From CAYJPV01 sp964396055 (GTDB lineage: Bacteria; Acidobacteriota; Vicinamibacteria; Vicinamibacterales; JAKQTR01): a stretch of DNA of 5,836 nt. Location: contig CAYNDV010000216.1 in assembly GCA_964396055.1 (NCBI GenBank), forward strand, positions 1 to 5,836, written 5' to 3'. This document shows, one piece after another, positions 1 through 5,797 of this stretch (position 1 is its first letter; every line of letters begins with the position of its first letter). The notes under the pieces were generated by a model, which was given only the letters and a program-made list of their open reading frames with translations, did not search any database and was not told the origin of the DNA. The translations under genes were made by a program, and so were the position numbers.

Positions 1-49
<49 letters not shown>

Positions 50-84
50 GGGATCACGCTGTCTCGCCTCAGGGCCCGGGCAGG

Positions 85-135
85 GTGTAACGGAGGTGTA
101 ACGGAACCGTGTCGTTCCTGTCACGGTTCTGTCAA
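85..135 (+). promoter_or_regulatory. PHO-box-like array: five half-sites on an 11-bp period
   Basis: The stretch CTGTCAC-GGTT-CTGTCAA at 118-135 has the classic PHO-box layout known from the E. coli PhoB regulon: two 7-bp direct repeats close to CTGTCAT separated by 4 bp. Upstream, GTGTAAC-GGAG-GTGTAAC at 85-102 has the same 7+4+7 geometry and forms a perfect 11-bp direct repeat (84-94 and 95-105). Half-sites start at 85, 96, 107, 118 and 129, all in step. The middle one (CCGTGTC, 107-113) is degenerate. The array lies directly ahead of a phosphate-transport operon, so binding by a PhoB/PhoP-type response regulator under phosphate starvation is the natural reading. The binding itself is inferred. 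Confidence 0.85.
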
Positions 136-141
136 CTCTGG

Positions 142-147
142 TACAAT
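142..147 (+). promoter_or_regulatory. Candidate -10 box of the phosphate operon
   Basis: TACAAT matches five of six bases of the sigma-70 -10 consensus TATAAT. CTGTCA at 118-123, the first half-site of the downstream PHO box, matches four of six bases of the -35 consensus TTGACA with an 18-bp spacer, so box and -35 region would overlap as in Pho-activated promoters. The gap from the end of the PHO box to this hexamer is 6 bp, shorter than the roughly 10 bp of E. coli pho promoters, so the assignment is tentative. Transcription would begin near 153-155. Confidence 0.5.
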
Positions 148-166
148 CCCTCCCCGTTGTCCGAAA

Positions 167-173
167 GGGGAGG
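167..173 (+). promoter_or_regulatory. Shine-Dalgarno for the DUF47 gene
   Basis: GGGGAGG, preceded by AAA, lies 3 nt ahead of the GTG at 177. It is the strongest purine tract in the leader. The GGAGG core is a little close to the start codon, but the AAGGGG part of the same tract gives a more usual spacing. It supports the GTG as the start, since the next in-frame ATG (234) would remove the conserved N-terminal helix. Confidence 0.75.
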
Positions 174-176
174 CTT

Positions 177-797
177 GTGGCTCGATTCCGACTGATACCG
201 CGGGAGGAGAAGTTCTACGACGATTTCGTGGCGATGGCCGACAACATCTCGGCGGCCGCCCGCCTGCTGGAGCAGATGGTCGAGGTGGAGCCCCCCGACA
301 CGGTCAAGACCGAAGAAATCAAGGAACTCGAGCACCGCTGCGACTTCCTGACCCACGAGATCATCCAGCGCCTCCACCGGACGTTCGTGACCCCGATGGA
401 CCGTGAGGACATCCACGGCCTGGCCAAGGCCCTGGACGACGTGATGGACGCCATTGACGCGTCGGCGCACCTGTTCGGGCAGTACCGGATCCGGCAGGTG
501 CGCGATGGCGCGCGCAAGTTCGCGCACATCACGGTGCTGGCCGCCGAGCAGATGGGCCTCGCGTTGCGGCACATGCAGGAGCACGTGGCCGTGACGCCGA
601 GCGTCGTCGAGATCAACCGCCTCGAGAACGAGGCCGACCGGCTCCACCAGGACGTGGTGACGGCCCTCTTCGACGAAGAGAAGGATCCGATCACCCTCAT
701 CAAGTGGAAAGAGATCTACGACTACCTGGAGAGCACGATCGACCGGATCGAGGACGTCTCGGACGTCATCCAGGGCGTGATGCTGAAGCACTCCTGA
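177..797 (+). CDS. PhoU-like DUF47 (TIGR00153) protein, PiT accessory protein
   Basis: A 206-residue, mostly helical cytoplasmic protein of the DUF47 family (related to PhoU), which is commonly encoded next to PiT carriers and thought to modulate them. The start is GTG with a strong Shine-Dalgarno. The N-terminus (ARFRLIPREEKFYDDF) has the family pattern of a short basic segment followed by a first helix. The segment at residues 70-94, including TPMDREDIHGLAKALDDVMD, and the C-terminal segment at about 171-196, including IKWKEIYDYLESTIDRIEDV, are the two conserved family signatures. The latter holds two ExxxD motifs (E185/D189 and E192/D196) of the type that binds metal clusters in PhoU proteins. 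Length is normal for the family, with no signal peptide or membrane segment. The transporter gene follows 7 bp after the stop, and the PHO-box array lies upstream, so phosphate-responsive co-expression is likely. Whether it gates, stabilises or represses the carrier cannot be seen here. Confidence 0.92.
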   Translation: MARFRLIPREEKFYDDFVAMADNISAAARLLEQMVEVEPPDTVKTEEIKELEHRCDFLTHEIIQRLHRTFVTPMDREDIHGLAKALDDVMDAIDASAHLFGQYRIRQVRDGARKFAHITVLAAEQMGLALRHMQEHVAVTPSVVEINRLENEADRLHQDVVTALFDEEKDPITLIKWKEIYDYLESTIDRIEDVSDVIQGVMLKHS

Positions 798-804
798 GGC
801 CGGC

Positions 805-1824
805 ATGGAACTCGCGGTTGTCATCACGCTCATCGCGGTCGCGCTGATCTTCGACTACATCAACGGCTTTCACGACGCCGCGAACTCGATTGCGACGGTC
901 GTTTCCACGCGGGTCCTGTCGCCCGGCAAGGCCGTCGTGTGGGCGGCCTTCTTCAACTTCGTGGCGGCGTTCGGCTTCGGCACCGCGGTGGCCAAGACCA
1001 TCGGGTCCGGCATGATCGACCTCTCCGTCGTCACCCACGCGGTGATCTTCTCGGGGCTGTTCGGGGCCATCGCGTGGGACCTGATCACGTGGTACTTCGG
1101 GCTGCCCACCAGTTCGTCGCACGCCCTCATCGGCGGCTATGCCGGCGCCGCGATTGCCCGCGCGGGCTGGGCCGCCATCATCCCGGCGGGCTGGACCAAG
1201 ACGCTCATCTTCATCGTGGTCTCGCCGGTCATCGGCCTGACGGCCGGGCTGATCCTGATGGTGGCGATCTACTGGGTGTTCCAGGGGTTTTCGCCGGGCC
1301 GGATTGACAGCTGGTTCCGGCGCCTGCAGCTGCTATCGGCGGCGTTGTTCAGCCTGAACCACGGCGCGAACGACGCCCAGAAGACGATGGGCATCATCGC
1401 CGGGGTGCTCTTCGCCGTGCCGGCCTACCGGGCCATGGTGGTCGGGCCCGACGGCGAGATGTTCATTCCGTTCTGGATCGTGCTGGCGGCCCACGCCGCC
1501 ATCGGCCTTGGCACCCTGTCGGGGGGCTGGCGCATCATCCACACGATGGGCTCGAAGATCACCAAGTTGCAGCCCGTCCACGGCTTCGCGGCCGAAACCG
1601 GCGCCGCCGGCGCGGTGTTCACGGCCACCGTGCTGGGCATTCCCGTCAGCACGACGCACGCCATCACCGGCGCGATCGTCGGCGTGGGGTCCACCCGCCG
1701 CCTGTCGGCGGTCCGCTGGGGCGTGGCCGGCCAGATCGTGTGGGCCTGGGTGCTCACCATCCCCGCCGCCGGCCTCCTGGGCATGGGGATGGAAGGCCTG
1801 CTCGGGCTGTTCGGGATCCAGTAG
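805..1824 (+). CDS. pit: PiT-family inorganic phosphate transporter
   Basis: A 339-residue inner-membrane carrier of the PiT family (PF01384), which in bacteria usually imports phosphate, often as a metal-phosphate complex, driven by the proton gradient. The internal duplication typical of the family is clear. The first half has GFHDAANSIAT at residues 21-31 and PTSSSHALIGG at 101-111. The second repeats both motifs as NHGANDAQKTMG at 185-196 and PVSTTHAITGA at 280-290. Hydrophobic segments fill nearly the whole chain, with about ten membrane passes by eye and a hydrophilic stretch near 161-175 and again near 245-260. The length suits the shorter bacterial PiT proteins. The ATG lies 7 bp after the upstream stop, and the overlapping TGAGG can act as a modest ribosome site, suggesting translational coupling. 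Some family members carry sulfate (CysP), but the DUF47 partner and Pho boxes favour phosphate. A convergent gene ends 12 bp downstream. Confidence 0.95.
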   Translation: MELAVVITLIAVALIFDYINGFHDAANSIATVVSTRVLSPGKAVVWAAFFNFVAAFGFGTAVAKTIGSGMIDLSVVTHAVIFSGLFGAIAWDLITWYFGLPTSSSHALIGGYAGAAIARAGWAAIIPAGWTKTLIFIVVSPVIGLTAGLILMVAIYWVFQGFSPGRIDSWFRRLQLLSAALFSLNHGANDAQKTMGIIAGVLFAVPAYRAMVVGPDGEMFIPFWIVLAAHAAIGLGTLSGGWRIIHTMGSKITKLQPVHGFAAETGAAGAVFTATVLGIPVSTTHAITGAIVGVGSTRRLSAVRWGVAGQIVWAWVLTIPAAGLLGMGMEGLLGLFGIQ

Positions 1825-1836
1825 GCTGCCGGGTCG

Positions 1837-2907
1837 CTATTGCTTCCCCGTGGCCCGCTCGGCCACGTAGCCCACCGGCTCGCCTGCGGAGATCGGCGGC
1901 GTCGCCACCACGTACAGCACCTCGCCGGCAAACGGCGACCGGACCTCCTCCAGCACCCGGCCGTGGAAATCGGTGATGCGCGCGATGAGCGTGCCCTCGG
2001 CCACGGTCTGCCCCGGCTCCACCATCGGGTAGAGCAGCCCCGTGTGCTGACTGCGCAGCACCTCGTTCCGTCCCAGCCACACCGGGTGCGCCACGGGATC
2101 GGGCCCCGTCGTGGTCATGGCCAGGTGCTTCAGCACGCCCGCCACCCCGCGCTCGATGCGCGCGATCGACTCCTCGTCGGTGCGCGCCCAGGCGCCCGAC
2201 TCCACCGTGATGCCCGGCTTGCCCCGGGTGTTGGCGGTGTTGGCGAGATACACCGACGCCGACGGGTCGGTGGGCCGCTCCGTGTCGATGACGATGTGAT
2301 CCAGGCCGAAGGCGAGCACCAGCGCCTTGCTGGCCTCGACGACGGCCGGGGCGCTGGTGGTGACCCAGTAGCTGTAGGGCCGCAGCCACTCGTTGCCGTC
2401 GCCGCAGTGGATGTCGATGACGTGCGTGGAGCGGTCGATCACCTCGCGCGTCAGCACCGCCGCGATGCGGTCCGAGATCGTGCCGTCGGGGTTGCCGGGG
2501 AAGACGCGGTTCAGGTTCTTCCCGTCCTCGGGGCCGTAGTAGATCGTGCGCTTCAGGAACGACGGCATGTTGGCCACGTGGACCAGGATGACCGTGCCGC
2601 GCAGGGTCGCGGGCGCCAGGGTGGCGCGCACGCGCTGCAGGGCCAGGATGGGCGGATACTCGGCGCCGTGGGTGCCGGCGATCAGCGCGAGCACGGGTCC
2701 AGCCTGCATCCCGTGCACGATCGAGAACGGGATCGTCGTGGGCTGGCCGCCGGGCGCGGCGGCGACCGGCAGGGTGCCGGACACCACGGTGCCAGGCGCG
2801 GCCGTGACCCCGCCCAGCACGAACGGCGCCGGGGCCTGCGCCCGGGCAGGCGCAGCGGCGAACGACGCGACAACCAGCACGGCGGCAGACACTCGAGACG
2901 CGCGCAT
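1837..2907 (-). CDS. Exported AstE/aspartoacylase-family zinc deacylase-like protein
   Basis: A 356-residue protein of the succinylglutamate desuccinylase/aspartoacylase family (COG3608, M14-like fold), zinc enzymes that cleave amide bonds of acylated amino acids or related small molecules. The ATG at 2905-2907 is chosen because GGGAGG lies 4 nt upstream and the protein then begins with a signal peptide: Arg2 and Arg5, a hydrophobic run, and an ARA cleavage site after residue 23. An in-frame start at 3000 would bury this under a basic leader. Expected zinc ligands are present: H80 and E83 in AGTHGAEYPP, and H167 in VIDIHCGDGNE. KNLNRVFPG (residues 130-138) matches the substrate-binding NxNR segment, and E236 in GITVESG is the likely catalytic glutamate. 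The tail from about 285 to 350 (PMVEPGQTVAEGTLIARI, then SPFAGEVLYVV) resembles the biotinyl/lipoyl-like beta domain common in this family. It probably acts in the periplasm or outside the cell. The substrate is unknown. It stands alone between a convergent transporter gene and a divergent glycosyltransferase gene. Confidence 0.87.
   Translation of the reverse strand: MRASRVSAAVLVVASFAAAPARAQAPAPFVLGGVTAAPGTVVSGTLPVAAAPGGQPTTIPFSIVHGMQAGPVLALIAGTHGAEYPPILALQRVRATLAPATLRGTVILVHVANMPSFLKRTIYYGPEDGKNLNRVFPGNPDGTISDRIAAVLTREVIDRSTHVIDIHCGDGNEWLRPYSYWVTTSAPAVVEASKALVLAFGLDHIVIDTERPTDPSASVYLANTANTRGKPGITVESGAWARTDEESIARIERGVAGVLKHLAMTTTGPDPVAHPVWLGRNEVLRSQHTGLLYPMVEPGQTVAEGTLIARITDFHGRVLEEVRSPFAGEVLYVVATPPISAGEPVGYVAERATGKQ
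1849..1867. other. GC hairpin just past the pit stop codon
   Basis: A perfect inverted repeat: CGTGGCC (1849-1855), a 5-nt loop (CGCTC), then GGCCACG (1861-1867). It begins 24 nt after the transporter stop codon and lies inside the last codons of the convergent gene. No T-tract follows on either strand, so it is not a classic intrinsic terminator. It could mark an mRNA 3' end or help Rho-dependent termination. In DNA this GC-rich, 7-bp stems also occur by chance. Confidence 0.3.
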
Positions 2908-2962
2908 GGCTCCTCCCGATGGGACGGCAGGCCGCTGTGGCACCAGCCTGCGGACGGCGCGC

Positions 2963-2968
2963 ATTATC
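2963..2968 (-). promoter_or_regulatory. Candidate -10 box for the deacylase-like gene
   Basis: Read on the minus strand this is GATAAT, five of six matches to TATAAT. It would start transcripts near 2956, giving a leader of about 50 nt before the ATG at 2907. No good -35 hexamer is visible at 16-18 bp; the expected place falls on the plus-strand -10 region of the divergent gene. Confidence 0.4.
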
Positions 2969-2989
2969 GCACGCTCCCGGCGGTGCCGG

Positions 2990-2995
2990 TATAAT
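2990..2995 (+). promoter_or_regulatory. Candidate -10 box (perfect TATAAT) for the glycosyltransferase-like gene
   Basis: A perfect TATAAT in otherwise GC-rich DNA, 19 bp upstream of the ATG at 3015. Transcription would start near 3002, leaving a leader of about 13 nt with no visible Shine-Dalgarno. No convincing -35 is seen 16-18 bp upstream. Its position is the main argument for rejecting the longer reading frame that begins at 2919. Confidence 0.55.
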
Positions 2996-3014
2996 CGCAA
3001 CCCGGTCCTGCGTG

Positions 3015-4544
3015 ATGCCAGCCGATTCCTCGTCCCGTCCCGGCGCCGCCTCGGCCCGTGCCCGCGCCGCGGCGGCGATCGTCGTGACGGTCGCCGTGCT
3101 CCTGCGCACGGCCGTCTTCCTCTGGTGGGAACAGGCCTCCTTCGACTCGGACCAGGCCGTCATCGGCCTCATGGCCAAGCATTTGAGCGAGGGGAGCGCC
3201 TTCCCGCTCTTCTTCTACGGCCAGAACTACCTGCTGGCCGTGCAGGCGTGGATGGCGGCGCCGGTGTTCCTGGCGCTGGGGCCGACCGTGTTCGCGCTCA
3301 AGCTGCCGTTGGTGGCCGTCAACCTCCTGACGGCGCTGCTGCTGGTGCGAATGCTGCACCGTGACGTAGGCCTGGCGCCGTCGGCGGCGGCGCTGTCGGC
3401 GTCGTTCTTCGTCCTGGCCTCGCCCGGGACCGCCGGCCAGTTGATGAGCACGCTGGGCGTGTCGGTGGAGCCCTTCCTCTACGTGCTGCTGATCTGGGTG
3501 CTTCGCGACCGGCCCCTGTGGCAGGGCGCGGTCGTCGGGTTCGGATTCCTGCACCGCGAGTTCACCGCCTACGGCTTCGCCGCGTTCCTGGTGGTGGCGG
3601 CGCTCGACCGCTCGTTGTTCACGCGGCGGCGCCTGCTGGGGGCCGGCACGGCTCTGGCCGCGGCCGTCGGGGTGTGGCTGCTCGTCTGGGCGATCCGGCC
3701 GTACACGAGCGGCGCGGGGCCCGGCACCACGCCCCTCGACGTGTACGGCGCCACCAACAACGTGCAGAGCCTCCTGGATCGTGTCTGCGGGGAACCGGGG
3801 CTCATCGCCGGCGGGTTCGGCACGCTCGTCGGGGGCTACCTGGGCCTGCCGCTGGGCCTGACGCCGGCCGGCCTGCCCGACTTCTTCGTGAACTCGACGC
3901 TGACGCAGGGCGCCTGGTGGGCCTGGCCCGCCTTTGCCGCCGCCTGCCTTGCCGGGTTCGCGCGCGTGGCGTACCTGATGGCCCGACGCGGCCTGACCGC
4001 ATCGGTCACGCTCGCCGGCGGCGCCGTGTACCTCGTGCTGGTTGGCGTCATCGCGAGTGTGGCCTACACCGTGGGCCGCTGCGGTGATCTCCACGTGCTC
4101 ACGGTGCGATACGTGCTGCTGTCCATCCTGGCGCCCGTCGGGCTGGCGGCCGCGTGGCTGCGGCTGGAGCCGGCGCCGCGGGTGCGGCAGGCGGTGTGCG
4201 CGGGCATCGTGGCGTGGGTGGTGGCCAGCGCCCTGGGCCACGTGCGCCTGATCGACGAGTACGTGCGGCGCACGCCGCCGGCGTACCGCCGCGAACTGGC
4301 CGACTACCTGGTGGCCAACCGGATCCGCCTCATCCGCACGGACTACTGGACGGGCTACCACGTGGCGTTCCTGTCGCGGGAACGGGTCGTTGCCGACACC
4401 GACGGCGTCTGGCGCGTGCTGCAGTACCACACGTGGGCGGTGGAGCGTCCGCGATCGGTCTACGAGGTGAGCCGCCGGCCGTGTGCCGGTCCGGGCCGCG
4501 AGGCGGTGCCGAAGGTCTACTGGGTCTGCGACCCGCCGGAGTGA
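3015..4544 (+). CDS. Multi-pass membrane protein, GT-C glycosyltransferase-like (GT39/PMT_2 type)
   Basis: A 509-residue integral membrane protein resembling GT-C glycosyltransferases, which move sugars from lipid-phosphate donors on the outer face of the inner membrane. The first membrane helix (about 19-38) is followed by ASFDSDQAVIGLMAKHLSEG (residues 41-60) and FPLFFYGQNYL (63-73). This is the usual first periplasmic loop, with acidic D44 and D46 as candidates for the metal-binding or catalytic aspartates. HREF (180-183) lies in a later loop. About eleven or twelve hydrophobic segments run to roughly residue 410, followed by a hydrophilic C-terminal part of about 100 residues (ADYLVANRIRLIRTDYWTGY at 429-448) that should be periplasmic. 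The ATG at 3015 follows a perfect -10 box by 19 bp; GTG at 3012 is equally possible. There is no Shine-Dalgarno. Acceptor and donor cannot be told, and no polysaccharide or lipid genes flank it. Assignment to the GT-C fold is from motif memory and topology. Confidence 0.72.
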   Translation: MPADSSSRPGAASARARAAAAIVVTVAVLLRTAVFLWWEQASFDSDQAVIGLMAKHLSEGSAFPLFFYGQNYLLAVQAWMAAPVFLALGPTVFALKLPLVAVNLLTALLLVRMLHRDVGLAPSAAALSASFFVLASPGTAGQLMSTLGVSVEPFLYVLLIWVLRDRPLWQGAVVGFGFLHREFTAYGFAAFLVVAALDRSLFTRRRLLGAGTALAAAVGVWLLVWAIRPYTSGAGPGTTPLDVYGATNNVQSLLDRVCGEPGLIAGGFGTLVGGYLGLPLGLTPAGLPDFFVNSTLTQGAWWAWPAFAAACLAGFARVAYLMARRGLTASVTLAGGAVYLVLVGVIASVAYTVGRCGDLHVLTVRYVLLSILAPVGLAAAWLRLEPAPRVRQAVCAGIVAWVVASALGHVRLIDEYVRRTPPAYRRELADYLVANRIRLIRTDYWTGYHVAFLSRERVVADTDGVWRVLQYHTWAVERPRSVYEVSRRPCAGPGREAVPKVYWVCDPPE

Positions 4545-5785
4545 TCCCGGCCCGGGGCGTGGGCGGCCGCCGGCCGCCAGGCGTCCTTCGTCATCGCGGC
4601 GAAGACGGCGACGATCACGGTCAGCAATCCGCCTGTCACCATCAGCGCCAGCGGCGCTGACGTGCGGGCCGCGAAGCTGCCGGCCATGATCGCTCCCAGC
4701 GGCATGCCGCCGCGGAACGCCATCATGTAGATGCTGACCACGCGGCCGCGCATGTCGTTGGGGGCCTCGAGCTGGACCAGCGACGTCAGCAGCGCGAACA
4801 CCATCATCATGGCGATGCTGCCGCAGAACAGCAGGGCGTAACTCACGGGCAGCACGCGAGACGAGGCGAAGGCCACCAGCACCAGGCCCAGCACGGCCTG
4901 CAGCGTGAGCGCCGTGCGCGCCATGCGTGGGAAGCGGCCCAGCCACGCCACCATCAGGGCGCCCACCACCGATCCCGCGCCCGAGAAGGCCATCATCCAG
5001 CTGTAGCCCGCCGCGTCCTGGTGGAAGACCTTCTGCACCATGACGGGCAGCAGCGTCAGGACCGGCGAGCCGAGCAGCGCCGTGCAGAACGCCAGGAACA
5101 TGTACGACCGGATCGGCACGTGCCCGTGCACGTACCGGAGCCCGGAACGCAGTTCGTCGACGACCGACTGCGTCCGCGCGGAGGGCACGTGCGTGATACG
5201 CAGCGAGAGCAGCGACGCGATGACGACGAGGAACGACAGGCCGTTGAGCGCGAAGCAGGCCGCCGACCCGAATGCGGCCAGGGCCACGCCGGCGGCCAGC
5301 GGGCCGATGATGCGCGCCAGGTTGAACTGGATCGAGTTCAGCGCGATCGCGTTGGGCATCTCGTCCTTGCGCACCAGCGTGGGCATCAGCGACTGGTACG
5401 CGGGCCCGCCGAAGGCCTGGGCCGTTCCCGTGACGGCCGAGAGCGCGAGGATGTGCCAGATGCGGACCACGTCGGCGTAGACGAGGGCGGCCAGGGCGAA
5501 GGCCGTGGCCATCTGGACGTACTGGGAGACGAGCAGCACCCGGCGACGGTCGCGGCGGTCGGCCACGACCCCGCCGAAGAGCGTCAGCAGCAGGATGGGG
5601 ACTTCACCGAGGAACGCATCGAGGCCCAGGTAGAAGGGCGAATCGGTGAGCGTGAGCACCAGCCAGCCCTGGGCCACCTTCTGCATCCACGTGCCGATGC
5701 TGGACGTGAACGCCCCCGCCCAGAGGACGCGGAAGTCGCGGTAGGTGAGGGCCGCCGCGATCCGGCGCAGGAAGGGCGAGGTCAC
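4517..5785 (-). CDS. MFS transporter, MFS_3/EntS-like exporter
   Basis: A 422-residue, twelve-helix inner-membrane protein of the major facilitator superfamily, of the type that includes the enterobactin exporter EntS and macrolide-efflux proteins. The N-terminus YRDFRVLWAGAFTSSIGTWM (residues 15-34) is typical of this branch. The loop between helices 2 and 3 has GGVVADRRDRRRVLL (71-85), a motif-A match with D76 and the arginine cluster. AFGGPAYQSLMPTLV (124-138) and FNLARIIGPLAAG (154-166) are further family landmarks. In the second half, DMRGRVVSIYMMAFRGGMPLG (354-374) is the matching conserved segment, with a hydrophilic central loop near 197-220 and a Pro/His/Gly-rich tail. The start is GTG: an in-frame stop lies only 12 nt upstream and no clear Shine-Dalgarno is visible. 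The 3' end overlaps the convergent gene by 28 bp. The substrate is unknown. Proton-driven efflux of a small molecule is the family expectation. Confidence 0.9.
   Translation of the reverse strand: MTSPFLRRIAAALTYRDFRVLWAGAFTSSIGTWMQKVAQGWLVLTLTDSPFYLGLDAFLGEVPILLLTLFGGVVADRRDRRRVLLVSQYVQMATAFALAALVYADVVRIWHILALSAVTGTAQAFGGPAYQSLMPTLVRKDEMPNAIALNSIQFNLARIIGPLAAGVALAAFGSAACFALNGLSFLVVIASLLSLRITHVPSARTQSVVDELRSGLRYVHGHVPIRSYMFLAFCTALLGSPVLTLLPVMVQKVFHQDAAGYSWMMAFSGAGSVVGALMVAWLGRFPRMARTALTLQAVLGLVLVAFASSRVLPVSYALLFCGSIAMMMVFALLTSLVQLEAPNDMRGRVVSIYMMAFRGGMPLGAIMAGSFAARTSAPLALMVTGGLLTVIVAVFAAMTKDAWRPAAAHAPGRDHSGGSQTQ
4562..4578. other. GC hairpin just past the glycosyltransferase-like stop codon
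   Basis: A perfect inverted repeat: GGCGGCC (4562-4568), loop GCC, then GGCCGCC (4572-4578). It begins 17 nt after the stop codon of the plus-strand gene and lies inside the 3' end of the convergent MFS gene. No T-tract follows. It parallels the hairpin at 1849-1867, but such GC palindromes are frequent at this base composition. Confidence 0.25.
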
Positions 5786-5797
5786 GGGACCATCGTA

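Noticed and set aside
59..65. CTGTCTC as a further Pho half-site
   Set aside because: It lies 26 bp from the first unit of the array, out of the 11-bp register, and has no partner half-site.
1840..2994. Plus-strand open frame antisense to the deacylase-like gene
   Set aside because: Arg/His/Gly-rich shadow without recognisable motifs, complementary to a well-supported gene.
2908..3000. N-terminal extension of the deacylase-like protein from 3000
   Set aside because: It would place 31 basic residues ahead of a clean signal peptide. The internal ATG has a strong Shine-Dalgarno at the right distance.
2919..3014. N-terminal extension of the glycosyltransferase-like protein from an ATG at 2919
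   Set aside because: The extra 32 residues are not family-like, would be translated from upstream of the perfect -10 box at 2990-2995, and overlap the divergent promoter region.
1754..3178. Long minus-strand open frame overlapping the deacylase-like gene in another frame
   Set aside because: Low-complexity Arg/Ala/Gly/His composition. The frame at 1837-2907 carries the zinc motifs and a signal peptide.
2964..4946. Long minus-strand open frame (about 660 codons) antisense to the glycosyltransferase-like gene
   Set aside because: Its product is rich in Arg, Gly, His and Gln with no membrane, signal or domain pattern, as expected for the antisense frame of a GC-rich gene. The plus-strand frame has clear membrane topology and family motifs.
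5783..5793. ATG at 5791-5793 as the MFS start
   Set aside because: It is out of frame with the MFS gene and reaches a stop after three codons (ATG GTC CCG TGA). The in-frame start is the GTG at 5783-5785.
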